A stretch of 64,000 nucleotides of DNA from Lolium rigidum (lineage: Eukaryota; Streptophyta; Magnoliopsida; Poales; Poaceae), in the NCBI RefSeq assembly GCF_022539505.1, contig NC_061510.1, positions 230,031,322 to 230,095,321 on the forward strand, given 5' to 3'. Within the stretch, counting starts at the first letter, position 1. Each line of letters opens with the position of its first letter. Under the pieces are notes generated by a model. That model saw nothing but the letters and a program-made list of their open reading frames with translations, had not been told where the DNA came from and did no database searches. Of the stretch, positions 31,859-42,828 are shown piece after piece. The position numbers and the translations under genes are program-made.

Positions 31859-32417
31859 TGTTGATGAACTTGGCCTTGGCCAGAGGTTGAAGATGTACAG
31901 TACGAGCTCAATCTCTCTATTGCTCACCCATCGATCGTCCCTCGCAGGGGTGTGCTCCCTTTCCTTATATAGTGGAGAGGGTGGCTTACAGGGGAAGAAA
32001 CCCTAGGAAACCCTAATGGCATCTTTGACTAGACAAACTACTTTACAAAGCCTCTTTGGCAGCTGATGACACCGGTAGACCTTTAATCAGGAACGGTGAC
32101 ATCCTCCGATACCTTTTACGTCATCTTCTGCTTTGGCCTCAGAGCTTCGATTAAAGCTGAAGTGCTTCGCTCATCCTTGTCCTCTAGTCCTTGAGGGAAT
32201 CTTTGACCACCTTGCCGACGTGCTACAGTGTAACCTGTACCGGTAGTCCGGTACCTTCTTAGCCTATTCCGGTATACCCCTCCTGGGATATTGGCATAGA
32301 TTTACTTAGCCACAAGCTTAACTTCTTAGCCCGGAATGATCTTTAAACCGGTACCTTGATAGCTTAAACAAGCCGGTTTGGCATGCCTTTGGCATACCGG
32401 GGGTCATCCCCCCAACA
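31859..32417 (-). repeat. LTR shared by elements S and T
   Basis: On the minus strand it begins TGTTGGGGGGATGACCCCC (32417) and most plausibly ends ...GTTCATCAACA (31859), giving TGTTG/CAACA borders. The left border is inferred from this pairing only. A TATA box (TATATAAG, minus, 31965-31972) lies about 450 bp in. On the right is a polypurine-tract-like CTTCGGGGACTAA (minus). On the left, no primer site is seen before gag sequence, so the S leader is deleted. Confidence 0.65.
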
Positions 32418-33506
32418 TTAGTCCCCGAAGCTGGTATAGTCCGGTGGATCCTATCCAACGGACCATGCCAGGTTCCCATTACCAACATACCGGTTTAAAC
32501 CTTCCGGCAACCAGTTCAAACTTTCCGGCGTCTCTGCCGGACTTATCTCACCATACCGATCTTTTCCGGTATCTTTGTCATTAAAACTCTCCTCGGTGAA
32601 GTCGAGAATATCTCGGAAACAATGCCTGTCAAAGACATGCTCACTGTTTCTGACGCAGCAGTGTCAGGGGTCACTTCCTTTCGACTGCTGCGCTAGCATT
32701 AATTGTGCCACACTGGATCCTCGCTGCCGTTCTGGATCCGTGTGGCCTCCCTGTGGCATCTGTTTTTCACGCGTGTATCTCCGCACCATGTGGCAGCCCA
32801 CGAAGCGAAGCGCCGCGGCCCAGCGGTTTCTGGCCCATGATCCCCTTCTCTATTTAAGGGCACGACAGTTCCACTTCTTCTTCTTCCTCGCCTTCACACC
32901 TTCCCGCACACTTAGAGCCTCTGCCCCTCGTGCTTCCTCCGCCGCCGCTCGCCGCTGAGAACCTACTCCCCGACAAACTTCCGAAGAAGCTTTGCAGGGC
33001 GCTGCCCCGCCGAGATTCACCGCAGCTTCTACGCCGTTCTCCGCCTCGAGCACTGCAGGGCTTTCTCTTCCACCTCCTCTCCGTTCTTCGCCATAAACTG
33101 CTAACTCGCCGAACCCCGGCGGTTGTCGGCTCCGTCATCCTCCGCCGCCTCTGGTTAGTCTCGCGGTCATAATAACTCTTTTCCTCTTCCCGCATTACCT
33201 TTGGGCCGGTAGTGTATTTATTTCCCCTTTTCTTTTGCTTTTTCTCTTACTCGTAGATCTTCGCGAGAAGCTAGGTTCGGGGAAAACTGTTTTTAGGTAG
33301 ATCTGAAATCTTTTGGCCGGTATGTCTTCCGCGGAATATCTTTCGGGATCCGGCTCCAGCAGTCATCATATCGAGACCCCCACCACCTCTTCCGGGGAGG
33401 AGCCCTCGGTTGACCGCGTATCTGACGGGCTCGAAGCGGATATGGCCCAGATGGGCGACGATGCCGGTAGCTCGGCTCAGGGTACCAGTGATTTTGGAAT
33501 GGAAGC
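32418..33506 (+). promoter_or_regulatory. Promoter and leader of the antisense ORF of T
   Basis: TATTTAA at 32851-32857 is followed by a CT-rich leader, a possible intron (splice-like AG before 33257) and the ORF start at 33322. The segment reads away from the LTR at 32417 on the strand opposite to S and T themselves. This is the arrangement expected for a Tat-lineage antisense gene with its own promoter. Inference from layout and the TATA-like box. Confidence 0.5.
33322..33506 (+). pseudogene. Antisense gypsy-type ORF of T, first coding segment (cut by solo LTR A3)
   Basis: Starts MSSAEYLSGSGSSSHHIETP and is S/E/D-rich. Its frame runs to the GAAGC target at 33502-33506 and resumes in the same frame at 35116, so the solo LTR inserted inside an open exon. 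No domain is recognisable in this low-complexity N-terminus. Confidence 0.65.
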
Positions 33507-35115
33507 TGATGCGTGTAGTTGACACGTCCGTTGGGAACCCCAAGAGGAAGGTCTGATGCGCACAACGGCAAGTTTCCCTCAGTAAGAAACCAAGGTTTAA
33601 TCGAACCAGTAGGAGTCAAGAAGCACGTTGAAGGTTGATGGCGGCGGGATGTAGTGCGGCGCAACACCAGAGATTCCGGCGCCAACGTGGAACCTGCACA
33701 ACACAACCAAAGTACTTTGCCCCAACGAAACGAGTGAGGTTGTCAATCTCACCGGCTTGCTGTAACAAAGGATTAACCGTATTGTGTGGAAGATGATTGT
33801 TTGCGAGAAAACGATAGAAACAAGTATTGCGATGAGATTGTATGCGATGTAAAGAATAGGACCGGGGTCCACAGCTCACTAGCTAGAGGTGTCTCTCCCA
33901 TAAGATAAACAACATGTTGGGTGAACAAATTACAGTTGGGCAATTGACAAATAGAGAGGGCATGACCATGCACATACATATTATGATGAGTACTTGTGAG
34001 ATTTAATTGGGCATTACGACAAAGTACATAGACCGCTATCCAGACATGCATCTATGCCTAAAAAGTCCACCTTCGGGTTATCATCCGAACCCCTTCCGGT
34101 ATTAAGTTGCTAACAACGGACAATTGCATTAAGTATTGCGCGTAATGTAATCGGTGACTACATCCTCGAACATAGCACCAATGTTTTATCCCTAGTGGCA
34201 ACAGCACATCCATAATCTTAGAGGTTTCTCTCACTCCCCCAGATTAACGGAGACATGAACCCACTATCGAGCATAAATACTCCCTCTTGGAGTTACTAGC
34301 ATCAACTTGGCCCTAGCATCTACTAATAACGGAGAGCATGCAAGATCATAAACAACACATAGACATAACTTTGATAATCAACATAACAAGTATTCTCATT
34401 CATCTCATCGGATCCCAACAAACGCAACATATAGAATTACAGATAGATGATCTTGATCATGTTCGGCAGCTCACAAGATCCAACAATGAAGCACAATGAG
34501 GAGAAGACAACCATCTAGCTACTGCTATGGACCCATAATCCAGGGGTGAACTACTCACTCATCACTCCGGAGGCGACCATGGCGGTGAAGAGTCCTCCGG
34601 GAGATGAATCCCCTCTCCGGCGGGGTGCCGGAGGAGATCTCCGGAATCCCCCGAGATGGGATAGGCGGCGGCGGCGTCTCGCATGGGTTTTCCGTATCGT
34701 GGCTCTCGGTACTGGGGGTTTCGCGACGAAGGCTATTTGTAGGCGGAAGGGCAGGTAAAGAGGCGGCACGAGGGGCCCACACCATAGGTCGGCGCGGCCA
34801 GGGCCTGGGCCGCGCCGCCCTAGGGTGTGGCCACCTCGTGGCCCCACTTCGTCTCCTCTTCGGTCTTCCGGAAGCTTCGTGGCAAAATAGGACCCCGGGC
34901 GTTGATTTCATCCAATTCCGAGAATATTTCATTTCTTTACTAGGATTTCGAAACCAAAAACAGCAGAAAACAACGAATCGGCACTTCGGCATCTTGTTAA
35001 TAGGTTAGTTCCAGAAAATGCACGAATATGACATAAAGTGTGCATAAAACATGTAGATATTATCAATAATGTGGCATGGAACACAAGAAATTATCGATAC
35101 GTCGGAGACGTATCA
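33507..35115 (-). repeat. A-family solo LTR (A3)
   Basis: A complete 1609 bp LTR: TGATACGTCTCCGACG...CTACACGCATCA on the minus strand. It is flanked by perfect 5-bp direct repeats GAAGC (33502-33506 and 35116-35120). No internal region remains, so LTR-LTR recombination removed it. It carries the same GC-rich promoter segment as the other copies. Confidence 0.95.
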
Positions 35116-36866
35116 GAAGCCGGCAGCTCAAGCCAGGGTACCGGCATAGATCTGGACTCCTACACGCGCGGTACCTGGATGGGCTCCGAGGTGACCCATG
35201 CTGAGATCGATTGGCTTTACCGCTCCCGGAGGATACCGGAAGAAGTTTGGTGCCGTATCCCTAGCGAAGAGCGCCAACCCGAGCCCGAATCGGGTGAATA
35301 CGTCGTCTTTTCTGCTCACTTTGAGCGTGGATTGGGCCTTCCCGCCTCAGATTTTTTCCGGAGTTTCCTTGATTTTTATGAACTTCAGCCCCATCATCTC
35401 CCGGGCAACTCCATCTTTTACCTTTCTTCTTTTGCGACCTTCATGGAGGGGTATGTCGGTATGACCCCCCTCTGTTGATAACTTCTCTTTTTTCTACTCC
35501 CTCCGGAAGAATTCTATCCAAGAAAAGAAGCTTCCGGCTCCCAAACCGTTCGTCCGGTGCGGGGGCTGCATCCTCTCGCCCCGTCAAGGGACGTCTTTCT
35601 ACAAACTCTCCGGCCTAGAATCCGCTCGGACCTGGCAAAAGTCCTTCTTCTACGTCTGGAACGGTGGCCCGGAAGATTTTATCAACCTTCTGGAATATGT
35701 TCCCGGGCCACCTCGCATGAAGAACTGGCTCCACAATCCTAAGGACAACAAGGAGTCCATCCGGATCACCCTTTTCGTCGAAAAGAACACGGAGGAGACC
35801 AATCTGTCTGCGGACGATCTGGTCATGGATTTCCTCTCGCGCCGGGTGCTGCCCCTTCAGCGCCGCGCTCACAAAATATGCCAGATGCAAGGTCGGATGG
35901 ATCCAACCCGGATTACCACCCATCAACTTAGCGCCCCCGACTTGGTCCTTAAGGCCAAGCAAATCTACCAGAACACCTTGAGGCCTAGCGGGAAGTTCGG
36001 GCTGGCTCCTTACAGCCGTTCTAACTCTCCTTCGCGACAAGTAAGAGCTCGGGATCTCCGGAAGATCTAGTACCGGAGTACCTATTATTTCTTTCTCATA
36101 TTAATTTGTCTCTTTTGTGTCATAGAACTTCCGCCGAATTCGTCGGGAGGAGCAAACCTCCTACACCGCCAACCGGCGTTTCGAAGACGACTGCGACGCC
36201 GACCCCTACGTGAAGGGAAGACACAAGACGGGCCCAACGCACATCGAGCATCCCGGTAACCTTCCATCTTTTCTTCCGGCAATCGATTCCAGTTCCGACG
36301 ATGAAGTCGTTATCCTCAAGGTACTTTGCCTATCTGTTTTCTTACGAACTGTCTTTTCTGCAGACCTCCTATCTGCCGGCGTCAATCCTCAAGTAGTGGA
36401 GCGCGCGGTTCCACTGCAGGCTGAGGTTGGCCAGGAGTTCTTGGACAACCTGGCTTCCCGGGGGCGGAAGAACAAAGCTCCGGCCTCTGAGGCCGGTCCC
36501 AGCAAGGATCCCCCCGCCAAGCGCTCGAAGAAGGACGGTGGCAAGGCCTTCACCACGAAGCGCTACCGGGCCAGATTTCGGTCACTGCCGGGTAAGCTTC
36601 CGGTCTTTCTTTCTTTCCGTCTTTTGTTTGCGATCTTCCTTGTCTCACTGCTTTTCTAAGTTTATTTTTCTTTTTTCCTCTCAGGCTCGCCCTGAGCCTC
36701 ACCAGGAGCGCACCGGGCATGAGACCGGAAGCTCCTGAGGATGCCGCCAGGTTCTCTCCTGTACCACAAGCAAGCCCGTTACCATTTTGTGCCGGCAAAC
36801 CACCAGCCTCCCCTCTGGGAGGCAACACAAGTGCGGGGCGCGCGGCCCCTGAAACTTCTCATCACC
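35116..36866 (+). pseudogene. Antisense gypsy-type ORF of T, conserved middle part with introns
   Basis: Encodes EVTHAEIDWLYRSRRIPEEV, then FERGLGLPASDFFRSFLDFY and LPGNSIFYLSSFATFMEGYV, the core of the plant 'putative gypsy type transposon' domain. A likely extra C in the run near 35466-35471 shifts frame. The sequence continues as PKPFVRCGGCILSPRQGTSF and WQKSFFYVWNGGPEDF up to SPSRQ. Three GT-AG intron-like gaps follow: 36041-36125, 36321-36363 and 36592-36684. Between them lies a K-rich segment (PPAKRSKKDGGKAFTTKRYR). Later junctions do not all keep frame. The exon is cut at 36866 by B1. Confidence 0.7.
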
Positions 36867-37367
36867 TGTAACATCCCAACTTTTTAATAAAGAAAGAGAG
36901 AGTTTCCAAAATGCAAAATTTAGAACCAACAAAAACTTTTTCTCATCATATAGTGCTATGCAAAGCAAAGTGGAGACCATGAAGCATATGTTAGATCATA
37001 TGCAATTTGGATTTTTGCAAAACACTTCAAATTTGACCACCACCACCATTCTACTCTAAATCATTTATGATTCAAACCCACCAAAATTCATCCAAAATTT
37101 CCAAAGTTGGGCTCTTGCGGCCATTTCATCAAACAGGTGGTAAGCACCAATCTGCCTAACCCACACATTGCAAAACCCAGCAGTTCATAGCCTACACCAT
37201 CGACCCTAGGTCATCCTTGGTACCTCCTTGACCTCTCTGAGCCTTGCCAAGAAGAATAGACAAGAAATGGTACAAGCACTCATCATATTTTGACCAAAAC
37301 CTTGCCATGCCGTGGCATGACATGACCTTACATGCCAACTCTCTCCCTGGCCCTCCTCAGCGTGCAT
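36867..37367 (+). repeat. Solo LTR B1, left part
   Basis: Starts TGTAACATCCCAAC directly after the TSD TCACC (36862-36866). It stops at 37367, where the Athila element inserted, and continues at 52372. It resembles the start of B2 at 60831 (TGTAACACCCCAAC). No ORF. Confidence 0.8.
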
Positions 37368-38881
37368 TGATACGTCCGTTTTGCATCACTATTTTATATC
37401 ATAATTTGCTATTATTCATTGATATATTTCATATTTAGAGGTGATACTTATGTTATTTCATCTATTTTGCATGTTTCATGATTATTGGAGGATCGCGCAC
37501 CGGAGTCGGGATTCTCGCTGGAAAAAGCGCCGTCAGAATGCAATATTTCGGAAGATCAACAATTGATGGAAATTATATGAAAAATCCTATTTTTCCAGAA
37601 GACGAAGAGAGCCAAAAGGAGGAGCCGAGGAGGGCCGCCATGGGCCCCCCTCACAGGCCGGCGCGGGCCCTGCCCTGGCCGCGCCGCCATGTGGGGAGGG
37701 GGCCCACAGCCCCCTCTGGCCTCCTCTCCTTCGCGTACTTCTTCGTCCCGAAAACCTAAGCTCCAGAGGATAGTCGCGAAGAGTCACAGCCGCCTCTGCG
37801 GGGCGGAAAACACCAGAGAGAAAAGAGCTCTCCGGCAGGCTGAAATCTGCCGGGGAAATTCCCTCCCGGAGGGGGAAACCGACGCCATCGTCACCGACAT
37901 CGAGCTGGACATCATCTCCATCATTATCGTCATCATCTCCATCATCATCACCGCCATCTCCATCGCTGCACCTCGTCACCGCTGTAACAATTTGGGTTGG
38001 ATCTTGATTGTTTGATAGGGGAAACTCTCCCGGTATTGATTTCTACTTGTTATTGATGCTATTGAGTGAAACCATTGAACCAAGGTTTATGTTCAGATTG
38101 TTATTCATCATCATATCACCTCTGATCATGTTCCATATGATGTCTCGTGAGTAGTTCGTTTAGTTCTTGAGGACATGGGTGAAGTCTAAATGTTAGTAGT
38201 GGATTATGGTTGAGTAATATTCAATGGTATGATATTTAAGTTGTGGGGTTATTCTTCTAGTGGTGTCATGTGAACGTCGACTACATGATACTTCACCTTT
38301 ATGGGCCTAGGGGAATACATCTTGTATTCGTTTTCCAATTGCGGGGTTGCCGGAGTGACAGAAACCTGAACCCTCATTGGTATATCGATGCAGGAGGGAT
38401 AGCAGGATCTCAGAGTTTAAGGCTGTGGTTAGATTTATCTTAATTACTTTCTTGTTGTTGCGGATGCTTGCAAGGGGTATAATCACAAGTATGTATTAGT
38501 CCTAGGAAGGGTGGTGCAATAGCATAGGTTCACCCACACAACACTTATCAAAACAATGAAGATTAATTAGCTATATGAAGCGAAAGCACTAGACTAAATT
38601 CCCGTGTGTCCTCAAGAACGTTTGGTCATTATAAGTAAACAAACCGGCTTGTCCTTTGTGCTAAAAAGGATTGGGACACTCGCTGCAATTATTTCTCTCG
38701 CACTTTACTTACTCGTACTTTATTCATCCGCTACATCAAAACCCCCTGAATACTTGTCTGTGAGCATTTACAGTGAATCCTTCATCGAAACTGCTTGTCA
38801 ACACCTTCTGCTCCTCGTTGGGTTTGACACTCTTACTTATCGAAAATACTACGATACACCCCCTATACTTGTGGGCAATCA
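37368..38881 (+). repeat. 5' LTR of the Athila-like element
   Basis: 1514 bp, TGATACGTCCGTTTTG...GTGGGCAATCA. It contains a GC-rich block near 37640-37740 (GGCCGGCGCGGGCC) and a (CAT)-rich stretch near 37900-37965. The 108-130 aa frames here recur in the 3' LTR and are not genes. Confidence 0.95.
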
Positions 38882-38892
38882 AGACTATTTTC

Positions 38893-38909
38893 TGGCGCCG
38901 TTGCCGGGG
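38893..38909 (+). other. Primer binding site, tRNA-Asp (Athila-like)
   Basis: TGGCGCCGTTGCCGGGG, a perfect 17-nt complement to the plant tRNA-Asp 3' end, 11 nt after the LTR. Confidence 0.93.
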
Positions 38910-38996
38910 AGTGAAGCGCTATTGGTAAGTGGAATTGGTAAGGGAAACTTTTACTGTTCGTGCTGATTTTATTTCTGCCTGCTGCTATAATTTATT

Positions 38997-39839
38997 ATGG
39001 AGAGATCTTCTCTTGAGTTTTTATTTGGAAAATCTACTACTACTGCAAAGGTAGTGAATGAGGCGCCAGGTGAGGAAGATGTTCCATACAAAATACCTAT
39101 GAAAATTATTGAACGTGTTGTGGATAACCGTTATGCAGGGGATGGAACTGTCCATCTTGGAGATCATTTACTGTTCTTACATGAATTATGCGGTTTATTC
39201 AAGTGTGCAGGTATTGCTATGGATGAAGTTAGGAAGAAACTATTCTCTATATCGCTGTCTGGCAAAGTGGCGCATAGGTATAAATTACTGAATAATGGGG
39301 ATTCTCTTGCATGGAATGATATTATGCCTCTATTTTATTCTAAATTCTATCCTCCAAGTGAAATTCACAAAGACCGGAACCGCATATATAATTCCTGGCC
39401 TCATGATGGAGAGAGTATTGCCCAAGCGTGGGGGAGATTGAAGTCTTTAATGCTCAAATGCCCCATTCATGAGCTTCCTGGTAATATTATCATTGATAAT
39501 TTCTATGCAAGACTTTCTTTTCAAGATAAGACCTTGCTGGATACTTCTTGTTCTGGATCACTTACACGCAACAAAGAAGAGTTTAAGAGGGATCTTCTTG
39601 ATCGGATCCAGGAGAATACTGAAGGATGGGAGAACGACAAAGATAGAGAGTCAGGTATAAATTATGATTATAAATGCATTAAAGCTTTTATGGATACTGA
39701 TAAATTTCGTAATATGAGTGCTACTTATGGTCTTGATTCTCAAGTCGTTGCGAATCTTTATAAAGCTTTTGCCTCTCATTATGAATTTCCTAAGAAGAAT
39801 TTTGATAAGTATCATGAATCGTATAAAGATAAAATTTGA
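38997..39839 (+). CDS. gag of the Athila-like element
   Basis: 280 residues. The capsid region contains SGKVAHRYKLLNNGDSLAWN and FYPPSEIHKDRNRIYNS, then ESIAQAWGRLKSLMLKCPIH, the Retrotrans_gag core as found in Athila. The ATG is the first after the primer site, about 90 nt downstream. The product would form the virus-like particle shell in the cytoplasm. The frame ends at 39839 by a frame change. The sequence continues in another frame (KFDASINKCVVIETVDHV) to a stop at 39904-39906. The native gag-pol was therefore one longer frame. Confidence 0.85.
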   Translation: MERSSLEFLFGKSTTTAKVVNEAPGEEDVPYKIPMKIIERVVDNRYAGDGTVHLGDHLLFLHELCGLFKCAGIAMDEVRKKLFSISLSGKVAHRYKLLNNGDSLAWNDIMPLFYSKFYPPSEIHKDRNRIYNSWPHDGESIAQAWGRLKSLMLKCPIHELPGNIIIDNFYARLSFQDKTLLDTSCSGSLTRNKEEFKRDLLDRIQENTEGWENDKDRESGINYDYKCIKAFMDTDKFRNMSATYGLDSQVVANLYKAFASHYEFPKKNFDKYHESYKDKI

Positions 39840-39927
39840 TGCATCTATAAACAAATGTGTTGTAATTGAAACTGTTGATCATGTTATTCCTGAAGCTTAT
39901 ATTTAAAAAACTCCTTTCCCTGCTAAA

Positions 39928-41094
39928 ATGAAGGAGTATTCTGTTATAAATAGTGCGGTTAATAAAAGTGAAAAGAAACCTATAGAACCTGAAGAGAGAA
40001 TAAAAGTTGAACCTGCTATTGCAATAGTTAAAGATCTTGTGACTGAAAATGTGGAAGATGGTCATATTATTTTCTGTGAAGATGCTTCTAATATTGTTTC
40101 ACATCCTAATAAGTCTAGGAAAACTAGTGTTCCTATGCTATCTGTTAGAATTGGTGATTATTGCTATTATGGTTTATGCGATATTGGTGCAAGTATTAGT
40201 GCTATTCCTTATGAGCTTTACACGGAGATTATGCACGAAATTGGTTCTTGTGAACTTGAAGATATTGATGTGGTTATTTGGCTAGCTAATAGAGAAACTA
40301 TCTCTCCAATTGGTATTGTTCGAGATGTGGAAGTTCTATGTGGTAAGATTAAATATCCTGCTAACTTTTTGGTACTTGGTTCTGCTGCTAGTAAGTATTG
40401 TCCTATCATTTTTGGTAGACCTTTTCTAAATACTTGTGGAGCTGTTATAGATTGCAAGAAAGAGAAAAATTTGACTAAATTTGCTGGTGAATCTTATGAG
40501 TTTAGTTTCTCTAAATTTGCCAAAACTCCTTATAAAGCTGATTCGCCTAATAATGATTTTAGAGTTGAACAGTGTGCATCTATTGCTCTTGCTCCTAATA
40601 ATCCTTTGCAGCAACATTTGGAGAATAGTGAGAGTGAAGTCTTTAGGGAAGAAAGAAATGAGCTTGATGAAATTTTCCTTCGTCAACCTATTCTTAAGCA
40701 TGATTTACCGGTAGAAGATCTAGGTACAACACTGCCACCAAAAGAAGATCATGTTTTTGATTTAAAACCATTGCCTGATAATCTTAAATATGCTCATATT
40801 GATGATCAGAAAATATATCTTGTTATTATTAGTTCTAAGCTTTCAGAGATCGAGGAAGAAAGGTTATTGGAAATATTGAAGAAACACCGAGGAGCTATTG
40901 GCTACACTCTTGATGACTTGAAGGGGATTTCTCCCTCTATTTGCCAACATGCCATTAATATGGAAGATGATGCAAAGCCTGTTGTTGAACATCAGCGTCG
41001 TCTAATTCCTAAAATGAAGGATGTGGTAAGAAATGAGGTATTAAAACTTCTTGAAGCTGGTATTATATATCCTATTGCTGATAGTACATGGGTT
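39928..41094 (+). pseudogene. Athila pol, part 1: aspartic protease and start of RT, cut by LINE
   Basis: The protease motif is YGLCDIGASISAIPYELYTE (about residues 88-107), with the partner strand CPIIFGRPFLNTCGAVIDCK. In this lineage the triad reads D-I/L-G rather than D-T/S-G. A linker leads to the RT entry: HRGAIGYTLDDLKGISPSIC, then EVLKLLEAGIIYPIADSTW. The frame then runs into the LINE's poly-T at 41093 and ends in LINE-derived nonsense (stop 41187). The Met start is downstream of an in-frame stop. The real pol had no separate start. Confidence 0.88.
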
Positions 41095-41371
41095 TTTTTT
41101 GAAACTAACTACTGCAGGGGAGTCCCCCACAGCCTTTTATTGCTAAAGACAGAAAAAAGTATTTACAAAATTTACAAGAAAAAATAAAAGAACACAACTA
41201 GAGTCTAACTATTTACAACAAGTTGTCAATCCATGATGACAAAGTGGGAACATTACTCTCTTTTACTCTATGCTTAAGTAGAGTAATATCAAAAAAGAAA
41301 CCCTCCTTACAATTTCTAAAGGTTGGTTGTATATCCTTGAAAATCTTATTATTCCTCTGCTTCCATATATT

Positions 41372-41602
41372 CTAGCAAGCCAAGATAATAATCTCCACAA
41401 AACAGGGGCCCTTAAATCGTTTCTTAGTATTTTTCAGCATTTCTGGTCCAAAACCTGGTGCCCAATTGATTTGTAAGTATATCCAAACTCTGACACTAAA
41501 AGTGCATTCAAAGAATAAATGTGACCAATCTTCCAGAGCATCAGCAAAACATAAGACACAAATATGATCAGAGGTAACTTGCCAATGTCTTCTCCTTAAC
41601 AT
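41372..41602 (-). pseudogene. LINE C-terminal zinc-binding region (zf-RVT)
   Basis: Encodes CVLCFADALEDWSHLFFECT, the CxxC...HxxxxC pattern of the zinc-binding region at the C-terminus of plant L1 ORF2. It is separated by frame damage from the upstream part; the bases between it and the A-tail are 3' UTR. Confidence 0.8.
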
Positions 41603-41674
41603 ATCTTTGGTGTTGATTCGATCATGTAATATAAGCCAGGCAAAGAATTTATGCTTAGAGGTACACTTGCTTTT

Positions 41675-42439
41675 CTATATCCATTGTGATGGAAAGTGTG
41701 AATTGATATGATGAAAACTCAATCTGTAAACTTGACTTGGAATAAAAGCTCCTGATTTGTTGCTTGTAATAAGCCATTGATCATCCTGATCTGAGGTAAC
41801 TACACCTGCTAGCATATGTTGAAGTGTTCTTAATTCAGTCGCAGCCTCAGCAGAAATAGGCAGATGAAAAGCCTGTGCAGGATCAGTAATTTGCAATGCC
41901 TCTTTGACTGAGATGAATGTGTCCCTTGCAAAAGAAGAGAGTCTGGGAAAAATATCTTGGAGTACCCCATCATTCCAATTATCTGACCAGAAAAGAATAG
42001 TCTCTCCAGACCCAATCTTGCAATGTGTCAATTGTCTGTATAGCTCAAACATTTTCATAATGTTCCTCCACCGAAATGAACCACAAACAGTGATAGCATG
42101 TGGTGCCTCATTATAGTAGTATGAATTCCTTATTAATTTGACCCAAGGAAGATCCACATTATTATAGAATTTATGGAGATGCTTCATCATGAGGCACTTG
42201 TTCTGAATCTTCAGATTAATGATACCTAAACCTCCTTTATTCTTTGGTTTGCATATCATATCCCAGGAGGCCAGAGAGTGCACCTTCTCATCATCATTTC
42301 TTTTCCTCCACAAGCAATTCCTTCTGGCTCTATCAATAACATCAATCACTCCATCTGGTATATCCAATGTGCTAAGAAAATGAATAGGCATGGATGACAG
42401 AACTGAATTAACCAATATTAATCTATCTCCATAAGACAA
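41675..42439 (-). pseudogene. LINE ORF2, region after the RT palm
   Basis: Begins LSYGDRLILVNSVLSSMPIH and continues IDRARRNCLWRKRNDDEKVH and CKPKNKGGLGIINLKIQNKC, the conserved stretch following RT in plant L1 ORF2 proteins. It overlaps the previous fragment by a frame change near 42430. Confidence 0.85.
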
Positions 42440-42750
42440 GAATGATGCTTGAAGCGAGTAAGCCTTCTTTCAATTCTATCAGTGAGTGGAGAGAGATCCC
42501 TGATTGTTGGTTTAGTTGTGCCCATAGGAATACCAAGATATGGAAATGGCATGGAGGCAATATTACATTGTATCTGTGCTGATAGTACCTCAGCTTCTAA
42601 TTGGGAAATATTGATTGGTATGAGTGAAGACTTGTGATAATTAACTTTGAGACCAGTGAATGTTGTATACTCCCCAAGTACCTCTTTCAAGATCTGTAAT
42701 TGCTCAATCTCAGCAGGTAACATAATAATAGTGTCATCTGCATATTGCAC
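42418..42750 (-). pseudogene. LINE ORF2, RT catalytic box fragment
   Basis: Encodes MQYADDTIIMLPAEIEQLQI, carrying the catalytic YADD, then FTGLKVNYHKSSLIPINISQ and FPYLGIPMGTTKPTIRD. It is separated from the previous part by a nonsense codon at 42829-42831 (GGDLL*). Confidence 0.88.
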
Positions 42751-42828
42751 TATAGGGTAGTCATTACTTCCTCTATTTGGAATTGGTGCCCTTAATCTCC
42801 CTTCTCTGTATGCATGATTGACATAACT

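Larger units (their letters stand above)
28641..32417 (-). mobile_element. Tat-lineage gypsy element S (5' LTR, gag, protease, RT, RNase H; truncated)
   Basis: On the minus strand: LTR (32417 to about 31859), gag, protease, RT and RNase H, ending where LTR fragment C inserted. Integrase and the 3' LTR are missing. All parts carry stops or frame changes. The LTR is also adjacent on its other side to the 3'-type internal region of T. Confidence 0.75.
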
